From positions 51,341 to 115,340 of the forward strand of contig NZ_JAJEPS010000010.1 of the NCBI RefSeq assembly GCF_020686965.1: a stretch of 64,000 nt of DNA. Reading direction: 5' to 3'. The stretch comes from Hominiventricola filiformis. Its GTDB lineage: Bacteria; Bacillota; Clostridia; Lachnospirales; Lachnospiraceae. The position numbers and the translations under genes were made by a program. The notes beneath the pieces were generated by a model. That model was not told where the DNA came from, searched no databases, and was given only the letters and a program-made list of their open reading frames with translations. Of the stretch, positions 1 through 8,976 are shown piece after piece. Position 1 is the first letter of the stretch, and every line of letters begins with the position of its first letter.

Positions 1-223
1 CCTTGTATGCCGGTCCGAAAAGCACATCAAAATCATCACCATATTTATCATGAATGGCTTTTGCATAATACTCACCCAGCTTCTTTAACTGGGAACCCGT
101 TACATATGCACCTGCATTCATGAAAAACGGGGATTTTCTTCCGCTCTTTAATGTGAACTCGCCGAATTTCAGCACGTCACAATCTACCATAAATTCTATA
201 AATTCCTGTTTATACTGTTCCAT
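1..223 (-). CDS. pyrE: Orotate phosphoribosyltransferase (partial, N-terminal part)
   Basis: Converts orotate and PRPP to OMP, the fifth step of pyrimidine synthesis. Only the first 74 or so codons are in the window; the gene runs off the left edge. The start ATG at 223 is preceded by an AGGAGG-type site (231-237). The visible N-terminus (MEQYKQEFIEFMVDCDVLKF, then GEFTLKSGRKSPFFMNAG) has the PyrE substrate-contact segment with KSGR and the F-F-N pattern, followed by an LFGPAYK-like loop that belongs to the family. It lies 32 bases downstream of pyrD and completes the order pyrF-pyrK-pyrD-pyrE, so it is very probably the last or a late gene of that operon. Confidence 0.9.
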   Translation of the reverse strand, partial: MEQYKQEFIEFMVDCDVLKFGEFTLKSGRKSPFFMNAGAYVTGSQLKKLGEYYAKAIHDKYGDDFDVLFGPAYK

Positions 224-255
224 CCTTTCATCCTCCTGTGTTATGTCCGTGTCCT

Positions 256-1158
256 TTAGCGCACTGCGCCGACCAGATCTTTGATATCTTCTACCTGATA
301 TTTTTTCATATAAGCTTCAATGCCTTCTGCCACTTCCTTTGCGGCATAGGGATTGGCAAAATTAGCAGTCCCCACAGAAACCGCGGTTGCTCCTGCCAGG
401 ATAAATTCCAGTGCATCATCTGCGTTCGTGATACCGCCCATACCGATGATCGGAATCTTCACTGCATTAGCTGCCTGATAAACCATCCGGACTGCCACCG
501 GTTTCACAGCCGGACCGGACATACCGCCGGTCTTATTTGCCAGAGCAAAGGTTCTTCTGTTGATATCAATCTTCATACCGGTCAGAGTGTTGATCATAGA
601 CAGGGCATCTGCTCCTCCTGCCTCTGCAGCCTTTGCCATGACGGTAATGTCCGTCACATTGGGACTTAATTTCATGATGACCGGCTGCTTTGCCCGTTTT
701 TTTACCTGCTCAGTAATATGCTGCAGTGCTTTCGGATCCTGCCCGAAGGCAATGCCGCCTTCCTTTACATTTGGGCAGGAAACATTGATCTCCAACAGAT
801 CCACCGGCTCCTCCGCCAGACGTTCTACCACCTCACAGTAATCTTCTTCACTCTTTCCGCAAACATTGACAATAATCTTCGTATCGTACTGCTTCAGGAA
901 CGGGATATCTCTTTTTACAAATACATCAATCCCCGGGTTCTGCAGACCAATGGCATTGAGCATGCCGCTTCTGGTCTCTGCAATTCGAGGTGTCGGATTG
1001 CCCGGCCACGGCACATTTGCCACGCCCTTGGTCACTACGGCACCCAATGCCCCCAGGTCATAAAATTCACTGTACTCAGCACCGGATCCAAAGGTTCCGG
1101 ATGCAGTCATGACTGGATTTTTAAGCTCCACACCTGCGATGGTTACTTTTGTATTCAT
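256..1158 (-). CDS. pyrD: Dihydroorotate dehydrogenase B, catalytic subunit
   Basis: Oxidises dihydroorotate to orotate with FMN, in a complex with PyrK that passes electrons to NAD. The 300-residue protein has the usual length of class 1B enzymes. It starts with the typical MNTKVTIAGVELKNPVMTAS segment and has the active-site loop INVSCPNVKEGG, where Cys is the catalytic base of class 1 enzymes. The FMN phosphate-binding end GMGGI and ATAVSVGTAN are also present. Its ATG overlaps the TAA stop of pyrK by one base, which indicates translational coupling. The presence of PyrK immediately upstream separates it from the fumarate-dependent class 1A type. Confidence 0.96.
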   Translation of the reverse strand: MNTKVTIAGVELKNPVMTASGTFGSGAEYSEFYDLGALGAVVTKGVANVPWPGNPTPRIAETRSGMLNAIGLQNPGIDVFVKRDIPFLKQYDTKIIVNVCGKSEEDYCEVVERLAEEPVDLLEINVSCPNVKEGGIAFGQDPKALQHITEQVKKRAKQPVIMKLSPNVTDITVMAKAAEAGGADALSMINTLTGMKIDINRRTFALANKTGGMSGPAVKPVAVRMVYQAANAVKIPIIGMGGITNADDALEFILAGATAVSVGTANFANPYAAKEVAEGIEAYMKKYQVEDIKDLVGAVR

Positions 1159-1931
1159 TACAGTTCCACCTCCGTACTTAAAAATACCGGTCCATCTTTG
1201 CAGACTCTCTTATTGTGCACATGGGAGTGTCCGTCCATCTCTTTTGACTGGCAGACACAGGCAAGACAGGCTCCGATGCCGCAGGCCATACGCTCTTCCA
1301 TGGAAATGTAACACTCGATGCCTTTTTCCTCCGCATAAGCCTTGATGGCACGGAGCATCGGTTTCGGACCGCAGGCATAGATGACATCTGCTTCAATTCC
1401 ATGCTCACGGACAGCATCCATGACATTTCCCTTCGTTCCTGCACTTCCATCTTCCGTTGCGATATAGAAGTCTCCGGATGCGGACAGTTCTTCTGTCAGG
1501 AACAGTTCATCCCGGTATCCGGCTACTGTCTGCACTCCCGTACAGCCCTGTGCCTTCAATGCAGCTCCCAGCTGTACCATCGGCGGCACGCCGATACCTC
1601 CGCCCATCAGAAGCGGCTTCTTTCCTTTTAACGGGAATCCATTTCCCAGAGGTCCTAAGATCTCCAGTTTATCTCCGGCTTTCCGTCCGGAAAATTCTGC
1701 AGTTCCTTCTCCGACTACCCGATATACAAGGCGAAGTTTTCCTTCCTCTGCATTGATTTCGCAGATACTGATAGGACGCGGCAGCATATGACTTCCGTCA
1801 CTGCAGTATACAGATACAAACTGTCCCGGAACTGCGTCTTTTGCAATCTGCTCGGTCTGAAGCCACAGGCTGAAAATTCCGGAAGCAATCTCTTTCTGCT
1901 CCAGAACGGTGGCAAATTCTCTGTTCTTCAT
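1158..1931 (-). CDS. pyrK: Dihydroorotate dehydrogenase B, electron transfer subunit
   Basis: FAD and 2Fe-2S subunit that carries electrons from PyrD to NAD. The FAD-binding motif LPRPISICE and the C-terminal iron-sulfur motif CGIGACLACVC are visible. The start at 1931 (MKNREFATVLEQKE) gives 257 residues, the normal length, and has GGAG about ten bases upstream. An upstream in-frame ATG at 1997 would add 22 residues without homology and without a ribosome site, so I rejected it. It sits between pyrF and pyrD in the same direction and shares one base with pyrD. Confidence 0.95.
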   Translation of the reverse strand: MKNREFATVLEQKEIASGIFSLWLQTEQIAKDAVPGQFVSVYCSDGSHMLPRPISICEINAEEGKLRLVYRVVGEGTAEFSGRKAGDKLEILGPLGNGFPLKGKKPLLMGGGIGVPPMVQLGAALKAQGCTGVQTVAGYRDELFLTEELSASGDFYIATEDGSAGTKGNVMDAVREHGIEADVIYACGPKPMLRAIKAYAEEKGIECYISMEERMACGIGACLACVCQSKEMDGHSHVHNKRVCKDGPVFLSTEVEL

Positions 1932-2000
1932 GTCTTTATTTTCTCCATTCTTCGACGCAGGCGGAACACGTCCTACGCATTCCGCCCGTATTATCATCTA

Positions 2001-2930
2001 TTAAAGTGCTGCGTCCAAAGCTCCCTGAATATCTGCAATCATAGCCTCTACGGCCGCACGGGATGCATCTCCAAAATTCTCTGCTCCGAATTTTGCATAT
2101 GCTTCCTGTTTGTAAGCGGCAATGATACCTCTGGAAGAATTGACAATTGCACCCAGACCGTCTTCATTGAAGAAATGAACCAGGTCTTTTCCTTTTCCGC
2201 CCTGCGCACCGTACCCAGGTACCAGAATGAAGGACTTCGGCATTACTTTACGAAGAATCTCGCCCTGTTCCGGATAGGTGGCACCTACTACAGCTCCGAT
2301 ATAACTGTAACTGTCACCCATGTGGTCTTCGCCCCACTGAGCAACCTTCTCACCTACCATCTCATACAGCGGTTTTCCATTGATCAGCTGATCCTGAAAC
2401 TCACCGCTGGATGGGTTGGAAGTCTTTACAAGGATGAAGAGACCTTTCTTCTCCTGTTTGCAGACATCAATGAACGGTTTCACACCGTCAGATCCCAGAT
2501 ATGGATTAACCGTGGCAAAATCCTCGTCAAAGCCTGCATAGGTTTTGCTTCCTACCTGCACCTTTCCAAGATGGCCGGTTGCATAAGCTGCAGAAGTGGA
2601 ACCGATGTCACCACGTTTAATATCACCGATTACTACCAGATCTTTGGATTTACAGTAGTCTACAGTTTTCTTATATGCTTTCAGGCCCTCGATGCCAAAC
2701 TGCTCGTACATGGCAATCTGCGGTTTGACTGCCGGAATCAGGTCATAGGTTTTGTCTACGATCTCTTTGTTGAACTGCCAGATTGCTTCTGCCGCTCCCT
2801 CCAGAGTTTCTCCAAACTCGTCAAACGCTTTTTTCTGAATATGCTCCGGTACATAAGAAAGCATCGGGTCAAGTCCTACCACGATAGGTGCCTTTGTTTT
2901 CTGAATCTTGTTGATCAGTTTGTTAATCAT
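2001..2930 (-). CDS. pyrF: Orotidine 5'-phosphate decarboxylase (subfamily 2)
   Basis: Decarboxylates OMP to UMP, the last step of de novo pyrimidine synthesis. At 309 residues it is longer than the 230-residue type 1 enzymes and matches the long subfamily 2. The catalytic region reads VVIGDIKRGDIGSTSAAYA, with the conserved D-x-K-R-x-D, and the N-terminus has the PIVVGLDP segment. The phosphate-binding part is at VPGYGAQGG and VNSSRGI. AAGGAG lies just before the ATG. It is the first gene of the pyr operon and follows a promoter that overlaps the end of the upstream kinase gene. Confidence 0.95.
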   Translation of the reverse strand: MINKLINKIQKTKAPIVVGLDPMLSYVPEHIQKKAFDEFGETLEGAAEAIWQFNKEIVDKTYDLIPAVKPQIAMYEQFGIEGLKAYKKTVDYCKSKDLVVIGDIKRGDIGSTSAAYATGHLGKVQVGSKTYAGFDEDFATVNPYLGSDGVKPFIDVCKQEKKGLFILVKTSNPSSGEFQDQLINGKPLYEMVGEKVAQWGEDHMGDSYSYIGAVVGATYPEQGEILRKVMPKSFILVPGYGAQGGKGKDLVHFFNEDGLGAIVNSSRGIIAAYKQEAYAKFGAENFGDASRAAVEAMIADIQGALDAAL

Positions 2931-2972
2931 GGAAATCTCCTTCTTTGGTCTTAAAAATTTCTACTGCGTTCT

Positions 2973-3001
2973 AGTGTAGCATAACTGTTCCGTGATTTCA
3001 A
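2973..3001 (-). promoter_or_regulatory. Probable sigma-A promoter of the pyr operon
   Basis: On the minus strand TTGAAA (3001-2996) and TACACT (2978-2973) are separated by 17 bases. The -35 box overlaps the stop codon of the upstream polyphosphate kinase gene. The leader before pyrF is only about 35 bases, too short for a PyrR-type attenuator, and no such hairpin is visible. Confidence 0.6.
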
Positions 3002-4473
3002 TGCGTATCCAGCACCTTTTCCAGTTCCTCAATCACGATTTTCAGTGCCTTGATCCGGGCATATTTCTTATCTACGGACTCCAGCACATGCCATGGTGCA
3101 TAAGTGGTACTAGTCTTTGCAATCATTTCGTTGACCGCATCCTCATACTGATCCCATTTTTCACGGTTACGCCAGTCCTCATCGGTAATTTTCCACTGTT
3201 TTTCCGGCGTATTCTGTCGGTCTGTAAAACGGCGCAGCTGGGTCACTTTGTCGATCTGTACCCAGAACTTGATAATCACGGCACCCCAGTCATAGAGTTC
3301 CTTTTCAAATTCATTGATCTCATTGTAAGCACGTTTCCAGTCATTTTCACTGCAGAAGCCTTCCAGACGCTCCACCATGACTCTGCCATACCAGGTCCGG
3401 TCAAAGATGGCTATATGCCCGGTCTTAGGAAGTCTTGTCCAGAACCGCCACAGATAATGCCTTGCCTTCTCATGAGGCTCCGGGCTGGCAATGGGATGTA
3501 CTTCGTAGCCTCTCGGATCCAGCGCTCCTGTAATTCGTTTAATATTACCACCTTTTCCTGCTGCATCCCAGCCTTCATAAGCAATGATTACCGGCACTTT
3601 CTTCCGGTACAGACGATTGTGAAGCTCTCCAAGACGGGTCTGCAGCTGCTTTAACTCTTCCTGATATTCTTCATCTGCCAGCTCTTTGTCCAGCGGGATC
3701 TCGGAGAGCAGCGGCATCTTTTCCAATGGAAAAACATTTTGCAGAAGCGGCACCGCCATATCCCGGTTATTAAATGCAATGTCAATTCCCTGGGTCAGTG
3801 TCTCCAACACCTGCAGTTCCGTCCATTTCTTTGATTTGGCATCAATGATGTACCAGGGTGCCGACGGCATACTGGTATCTTTCATATAGGAAGAAAATGC
3901 ATCCACACATTTTTCATAATGGTGATTCTGCCACATGTCATTTCTATTGACACGCCACATAGTGTCTTTTTCCTCTGCCAGATGTTTGATTCGTTTCTTC
4001 TGCTCTTTTTCTGAAATATGCAGGAAAAATTTCATAACCAGATATCCATTATCCGTCAGCTGACGCTCAAACCGGCGAATGCTCTCGATCCGTTTCGTAT
4101 ATTCTGATTCCTTCAGTTCGCCGCGCAGGTAATCGCCTACCGTTTCACCCATCCAGCCAGAATCCAGAAATACAAATTTTCCCGCTTCCGGAATCTTTGC
4201 AAAATGCCGGTACAGAAACGGCCGCCGCTCCTCTTCCTCAGTTTTCTTCTCCATAGATTCCACTTTAAAGAACCGCGGATCAATGTTTTGGATAATCTCT
4301 CCGATGCAGCTTCCCTTTCCAGCCGTTCCCCAACCCTCCATAAGTACCAGTACCGGAACCTTCTTTTCTTTAATGAGCATCTGCTGCCGCGCCAGCTTAT
4401 CCCTCGCTGCAATAAGACGTTTTTTCAGCTCCCCTTCCTCTGGTTTCTCTGTAGCTTTCCATTCTCTCAGCAT
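2998..4473 (-). CDS. Two-domain polyphosphate kinase 2 / polyphosphate:AMP phosphotransferase
   Basis: Transfers phosphate between polyphosphate and adenine nucleotides. The protein has two tandem PPK2 domains, each with its own Walker A loop: GWGTAGKGS near residue 50 and GWDAAGKGG near residue 310. The second domain has the lid-type sequence FDRTWYGRVMVERLEGF, while the first reads LDSGWMGETV, so the C-terminal domain is likely the active one, as known for the AMP-phosphorylating class II enzymes. The chosen start at 4473 (MLREWKATEK) has AAGGGGG seven bases upstream and gives 491 residues. A start at 4584 would add a hydrophobic tail with no ribosome site. It appears to be a single-gene unit. 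Confidence 0.9.
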   Translation of the reverse strand: MLREWKATEKPEEGELKKRLIAARDKLARQQMLIKEKKVPVLVLMEGWGTAGKGSCIGEIIQNIDPRFFKVESMEKKTEEEERRPFLYRHFAKIPEAGKFVFLDSGWMGETVGDYLRGELKESEYTKRIESIRRFERQLTDNGYLVMKFFLHISEKEQKKRIKHLAEEKDTMWRVNRNDMWQNHHYEKCVDAFSSYMKDTSMPSAPWYIIDAKSKKWTELQVLETLTQGIDIAFNNRDMAVPLLQNVFPLEKMPLLSEIPLDKELADEEYQEELKQLQTRLGELHNRLYRKKVPVIIAYEGWDAAGKGGNIKRITGALDPRGYEVHPIASPEPHEKARHYLWRFWTRLPKTGHIAIFDRTWYGRVMVERLEGFCSENDWKRAYNEINEFEKELYDWGAVIIKFWVQIDKVTQLRRFTDRQNTPEKQWKITDEDWRNREKWDQYEDAVNEMIAKTSTTYAPWHVLESVDKKYARIKALKIVIEELEKVLDTH

Positions 4474-4530
4474 GTGTGTACCCCCTTTTTTACTAGTTTT
4501 CCACATTTTTTTCAAAATAACAAGACATAA

Positions 4531-4567
4531 AAAAACTATTGCTCCAATTTCTGAAACAATAGTTTTT
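4531..4567 (-). terminator. Terminator at the end of the 15-gene catabolic operon
   Basis: Inverted repeat AAAAACTATTG / CAATAGTTTTT (4531-4541 and 4557-4567) directly after the LarA-like stop codon, with an A/T-rich tail giving a U-run on the minus strand. Confidence 0.75.
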
Positions 4568-4571
4568 CTTT

Positions 4572-6011
4572 TTATTTCATACAAAGATGAACTGCTGCGG
4601 TTTTAAATGTTTTTGGCAATGCCAGAATGTTCGGATGATCTCCCACATATTTTTTCTTTGCATCTTCCAGTGCTTCTTCCACTGTTTCCCTGGTTTTTAA
4701 TCCCATACTTCTGGCAATCCCCGGTTCCTGCGCCCCGACAATATAAATTGCCGATGTATTCATTTCTGCAATATGTCCGCATGACATCATAGAAAAACCA
4801 TGAAACGGGTGAAATGCATTGGCAAACCTATATTTTCGAATATATTCTTCGTTTGTTGCAAAGTATTCCCCATAACGGTTCATATCCGGAAGAATCTGCA
4901 TATGGTCATGCTGGAACATTTCATACAGTTCTCTTAAATACGGCCATCTTTCATCATGAAAATATCCATTGCAGACGGATGCACAAATGATCACGCAGCG
5001 ATCACTCATAATTCTTTTATGTCGGATTACCTGTGCCGACAATGCCTGCATCATCTGAATTGGATTGGTTCCCATTCCGTCTCCATAATGGAAATCTTGC
5101 GGCATTCCGAAAATAAGTACATCATATTTCTTTTCTGCCCATGGTACATATGTCCTTTTGTCCGCAATCTTCCAGGACTGCGGCATCATTTCTTTTGCAT
5201 ATCCGGAAAATACGGCAATCTGGCGGGAATACGTATCTAGAACTGCATCACAGCAGAAAAACTTTTTCCCCATACACGCTTCCATATACATACCGATTTC
5301 ATCAAACTTCGTGCGCATCAGGCTGTGTCCAGATACCGGTGTAAAATCTTTTCTGTGCATAACCTCCGGAACATGGTGTGTTGCAATTGATCTCCAGTGT
5401 GTAATTCCTGTCGCACAATGCTTATATCCGCCAGAATATCCCCCATATGGATTTCCCTGCGTATGCCCTATCAATATTGCCAGATCTGAGTCATACACAT
5501 ATTTATTCATAATCACCCGATCGCCACGTTCTGTACATCCCAGATCTACCAAATGTTCATAATCTTCTGAATCATGACTGGTAATCTGACCGCATGAATA
5601 AAATTCCTCAAAAATTTCTTTTCCCAGAATTTTCTTTGCTTCCGGAACGGTCGTCCGCGGATGAAGTCCATTGGAAAACAGCAGCAGAATATCTTTTTTC
5701 TCAACGCCTGCTGCATAAAGCTCTTCCAGGATCACCTTTATTGCTACTTTTCGATGCGATGTTGGCTGACAGCCTCCCTTTACAATGTCCGGAATGACAA
5801 TGGTTATTTTGCTTCCTTTATGTACCAGTTTCGAAATCGGAAGCATTCCAATGGGATTTTGAACCGATTCTCTGGTAATATTCATAAGAGAATCCATATC
5901 CTGAGGCAGACAAGGCGGATCAGGTATTGTTTCCCCTGGTATAAACACATCTGTATTTTCCGGAAGTTCTGCCTCCATCAATCCATGTCCATATTCAAAA
6001 TTTAATTTCAT
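4572..6011 (-). CDS. LarA-family nickel-pincer racemase/epimerase-like protein
   Basis: Related to lactate racemase LarA (DUF2088), whose nickel-pincer cofactor inverts the carbon next to a carboxylate; other members act on malate, aryl-lactates or aldonates. The 479 residues keep the fold signature GYSGGYK with the cofactor lysine at K197, plus H146 (equivalent to H108 of lactate racemase) and H213 (equivalent to H200). The position ten residues before the lysine, H174 in lactate racemase, is N187 here. No larB, larC or larE maturation genes are in the window, so the cofactor must come from elsewhere or be absent. It is the last gene of the operon, followed by a terminator. I infer epimerisation at C2 of a sugar acid; the substrate is unknown. 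Confidence 0.8.
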   Translation of the reverse strand: MKLNFEYGHGLMEAELPENTDVFIPGETIPDPPCLPQDMDSLMNITRESVQNPIGMLPISKLVHKGSKITIVIPDIVKGGCQPTSHRKVAIKVILEELYAAGVEKKDILLLFSNGLHPRTTVPEAKKILGKEIFEEFYSCGQITSHDSEDYEHLVDLGCTERGDRVIMNKYVYDSDLAILIGHTQGNPYGGYSGGYKHCATGITHWRSIATHHVPEVMHRKDFTPVSGHSLMRTKFDEIGMYMEACMGKKFFCCDAVLDTYSRQIAVFSGYAKEMMPQSWKIADKRTYVPWAEKKYDVLIFGMPQDFHYGDGMGTNPIQMMQALSAQVIRHKRIMSDRCVIICASVCNGYFHDERWPYLRELYEMFQHDHMQILPDMNRYGEYFATNEEYIRKYRFANAFHPFHGFSMMSCGHIAEMNTSAIYIVGAQEPGIARSMGLKTRETVEEALEDAKKKYVGDHPNILALPKTFKTAAVHLCMK

Positions 6012-6024
6012 ATCATATTCCCTG

Positions 6025-7143
6025 TTATCTCATAGACTGATACATTTCCTGCAGCATTTCTTTCGTAATTTCAACCGGATTATTATAAAGATTCGGATGC
6101 GTGCTTCCATCAACAAGATCTTGAATCTGTTCATCGGTAAGATGATACTCTTTCAGATCAGTACGAAGTCCAATTTCTTTTTTGAGATCATAAATTGCAT
6201 CCGCCATTTCATACATATCTTTAAAGCCAAGTTTCTTTGCAAATTCATGAATTCTTCCATTTTGTGCATCCGCATTAATTCTCGCAAAATAATCCAGAGT
6301 CAAACCGCATGCTTCTCCATGAGGAATATGCAGCATATTGGTCAACGGGAATGAGCACGCATGTGAACTGGTTGTCTTCGGCAGTGTAAATGCCATTCCT
6401 GCAATCACTGACGCTTCTGCCATCTTTGCACGTGCTTCCCTATTAGAAGGGTCTTTGCAGACAATTCTGAGATACTGGAATACAATATGACTTGCATGGA
6501 GTGCCAGTGCATCACAAACTGGCTGATGGCCTTTGCTCCAGAAGCCTTCCAGCGCATGGCATAATACATCAATACCCGTGCTTGCCGTCATATATGGCGG
6601 AAGTGTATAGGTCAGTTCCGGATCAATTAATGCAACCGCAGGATAGAAATTATTACAGTTAATCGGTCCCTTTTTCCCCAACTCTTTATTACTGAGTACA
6701 GCAACACAGGTAACTTCACTTCCTGTTCCTGCAGTCGTCGGAATTGCAATCAACGGTAAATGCTGCTTCGGTAAGACTTCTCCTGTTCCATGATATTTAC
6801 AAATGGAATCCTCCGTAAAACAGATCGTCCCTGAAGCCTTTGCGCAATCTAATGCACTTCCGCCTCCCAGTGCTACCAGAAAATCAACCTTTTTCTCTTT
6901 GATCAGTTTTGCGCATGCATCCACTTCCCTCACTTCAGGATTCGGAGAAATTTCACTGTAAATATCCACCAGTACTCCATTGCTTCCGGCTACTATTTTC
7001 TGTGCAAGTCCACTTTTAACAAAAAACGGATCACTCACAAGTAAGCCTCTTTTACAGTTCAATTCACTGGCTACTTTCTCCAGTTCTCCTACAGAACCTT
7101 CGCCAAATCTGATCGTTACCGGCTGTAAATATTCCCATGCCAT
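6025..7143 (-). CDS. Iron-containing alcohol dehydrogenase
   Basis: NAD(P)-dependent, metal-dependent dehydrogenase or aldehyde reductase of the group III (Fe-ADH) family, 372 residues. The nucleotide loop GGGSALD is at 93-99 and TTAGTGSE at 136-143. Metal ligands are D192, H196, H261 and H275, all in the family positions. The gene lies between the LarA-like protein and the split transketolase. In this context it probably reduces a short aldehyde produced by carbon-chain cleavage, or oxidises the matching alcohol. The substrate cannot be told from sequence. Confidence 0.9.
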   Translation of the reverse strand: MAWEYLQPVTIRFGEGSVGELEKVASELNCKRGLLVSDPFFVKSGLAQKIVAGSNGVLVDIYSEISPNPEVREVDACAKLIKEKKVDFLVALGGGSALDCAKASGTICFTEDSICKYHGTGEVLPKQHLPLIAIPTTAGTGSEVTCVAVLSNKELGKKGPINCNNFYPAVALIDPELTYTLPPYMTASTGIDVLCHALEGFWSKGHQPVCDALALHASHIVFQYLRIVCKDPSNREARAKMAEASVIAGMAFTLPKTTSSHACSFPLTNMLHIPHGEACGLTLDYFARINADAQNGRIHEFAKKLGFKDMYEMADAIYDLKKEIGLRTDLKEYHLTDEQIQDLVDGSTHPNLYNNPVEITKEMLQEMYQSMR

Positions 7144-7158
7144 GTCCTTTTCCCCCTT

Positions 7159-8103
7159 CTACTTTCTCTTAAGAACCATGTTAACTTTATGAACAATATT
7201 TTCCGAAGTCAGGCCAAATCTTTCCTCCAGGTAAGCTTCCTGACCAACTTCACCAAATTCATCCTGTACCCCCGTCATCTCCAACGGAACCGGATATTTC
7301 AATGCCAGAACCGAAGCTACAGCAGAGCCAAGCCCATTTCTTATATTATGGTTTTCCGCAGTAACAATTGCGCCTGTCTCCTCTGCCGCCTTGATAATTG
7401 CATTTTCATCAATCGGTTTCAGACACCACATATCAATGACTCTGGCATGAATTCCCTGTTTTTCCAGAATATCTGCTGCCTCCAATGCCTTGTCCACCAT
7501 ATATCCCATTGCAATAATTGTCACATCCGTCCCGTCTTTTAACATGCAAGATTTTCCAACCTCAAATTTAGCCCCGGTACCATATATGATTGGAGCCTGT
7601 CTCCTTCTGAGCCGGATATACCATGTTCCGTAAGTTTCCTTTGCCAACTGTAGGACTCTCTCAAGAGAAATCTCATCACATGGTTCCACCACAGTAATCT
7701 CCGGAATTGTTGACATAATTCCAAGATCTTCAAATGGCATATGCGTTCCCCCATTTAAAGCCGCTGTAATTCCCGGATCAGAACCCACAATTTTTACGTT
7801 TTGTTTTGCGTACGCGCAAGACATGAATATCTGGTCGCATGCACGCCTGCTAGCAAACGGAGCAAATGTATGGGCAAATGGAATAAATCCTGTTGCTGAA
7901 AGTCCGGCTGCAACACCAATCATATTTGCTTCCTGAACTCCACAGTCAAACGTTCTCTCCGGATATTTTTCTCTGAATGGAATTGTTCCCATCGCCAGCA
8001 TCAGATCCGCATCCAGCACAATTACTTTTTGGTCATTTTCAGCCATATTCATTAAGGTTTCGCAGAAAACCGTTCTCATTTCCCTTTTACTGAGTTCATT
8101 CAT
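7159..8103 (-). CDS. Transketolase, C-terminal subunit (pyrimidine-binding and C-terminal domains)
   Basis: Second half of a split, thiamine-diphosphate transketolase, 314 residues. The N-terminal 170 residues form the pyrimidine-binding domain: E-A-N-M-I-G-V-A-A-G supplies the glutamate that activates the cofactor, and FAPFASRRACDQI follows. The C-terminal part is the Rossmann-like domain. Stop and start of the two halves are adjacent, with no spacer to the N-terminal subunit. Split transketolases occur widely in Firmicutes, both in central metabolism and in dedicated catabolic operons such as transketolase-dependent sulfoglycolysis. The location in this operon suggests a dedicated substrate. 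Confidence 0.9.
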   Translation of the reverse strand: MNELSKREMRTVFCETLMNMAENDQKVIVLDADLMLAMGTIPFREKYPERTFDCGVQEANMIGVAAGLSATGFIPFAHTFAPFASRRACDQIFMSCAYAKQNVKIVGSDPGITAALNGGTHMPFEDLGIMSTIPEITVVEPCDEISLERVLQLAKETYGTWYIRLRRRQAPIIYGTGAKFEVGKSCMLKDGTDVTIIAMGYMVDKALEAADILEKQGIHARVIDMWCLKPIDENAIIKAAEETGAIVTAENHNIRNGLGSAVASVLALKYPVPLEMTGVQDEFGEVGQEAYLEERFGLTSENIVHKVNMVLKRK

Positions 8104-8955
8104 CTACTGTCCCTCCTGAATTTTCAGCTTCCGTAATTCTTCATCCAGCTCCCTACATGCTTCTATTACCATGTCCTGTGTCACCGGCATATTATGGCAG
8201 CTTAATTTGCCTTCTATTTTGCTGTATCCCTTTCCTTTTTTCGTATTAAGGATAATGACTGATGGTTTCTCATGCTGAGATTTCGCCTTCCTTATGGCAT
8301 CCTCAATTTGATCCACATTATTTCCGTCTTCTACATTCTGTGCATACCATCCGAACTGTTCAAATTTCTTTGACACATCCCCCAATGCACACAGATTTTC
8401 TACATAGTCATCAATCTGGCATTTATTATAATCCACAAATGCAATCACATGTCTCAGTTGCTTCGCTCCTGCAAACATCGCAGCTTCCCATACCTGTCCC
8501 TCTTCAATTTCACCATCTCCGAGAATCAAATATGTGTAATTTTCATAACCCTTCAATCGATTTCCACATGCAATTCCCATTGCAGTGCTGGCCCCCTGAC
8601 CAAGTGAACCTGTCGTCATATCAATTCCCGGAGTTCGATTCATATCGCAGTGGCTGGGAAGATTAGTTCCCGGTTTATTAAGATTCAACAGCATCTCTTT
8701 TGGGAAAAATCCTTTTAAAGCCAGCGTTGCGTACACAGCAGGTCCTGAGTGTCCTTTGGATACTACCAGCATGTCTCGGTCATCTTTTTTCGGATTTTGG
8801 GGATCTATATTCATTTCTTTTCCATACAACACTGCCAGCAAGTCAACAATAGAAAGAGAACCGCCAATATGTCCAACTCCTAAATTCCCAATGCTTTTTA
8901 TCGTTTCTTTTCGAATCTCAATTGCAAATTCTTTCAAATTTACTGAATTGTTCAT
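8104..8955 (-). CDS. Transketolase, N-terminal subunit (diphosphate-binding domain)
   Basis: First half of the split transketolase, 283 residues. It carries GHIGGSLS (28-35), KGHSGPA (68-74), TGSLGQG (115-121) and the cofactor diphosphate/Mg motif GDGE (146-149) followed by N177. Histidines H29, H69 and H102 are at the usual substrate and cofactor positions. It should assemble with the next gene product into the active enzyme, moving a two-carbon ketol unit between sugars. It sits 21 bases after the RpiB-like gene and directly before its partner. Confidence 0.9.
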   Translation of the reverse strand: MNNSVNLKEFAIEIRKETIKSIGNLGVGHIGGSLSIVDLLAVLYGKEMNIDPQNPKKDDRDMLVVSKGHSGPAVYATLALKGFFPKEMLLNLNKPGTNLPSHCDMNRTPGIDMTTGSLGQGASTAMGIACGNRLKGYENYTYLILGDGEIEEGQVWEAAMFAGAKQLRHVIAFVDYNKCQIDDYVENLCALGDVSKKFEQFGWYAQNVEDGNNVDQIEDAIRKAKSQHEKPSVIILNTKKGKGYSKIEGKLSCHNMPVTQDMVIEACRELDEELRKLKIQEGQ

Positions 8956-8976
8956 TTCTTACCTTTCTTCCTCAGT

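Noticed and set aside
1932..1997. Upstream start of pyrK
   Set aside because: No ribosome site; the start at 1931 has one and gives the normal 257 residues.
2931..2972. PyrR-type attenuator before pyrF
   Set aside because: The leader is too short for the terminator/antiterminator pair and lacks a PyrR binding loop.
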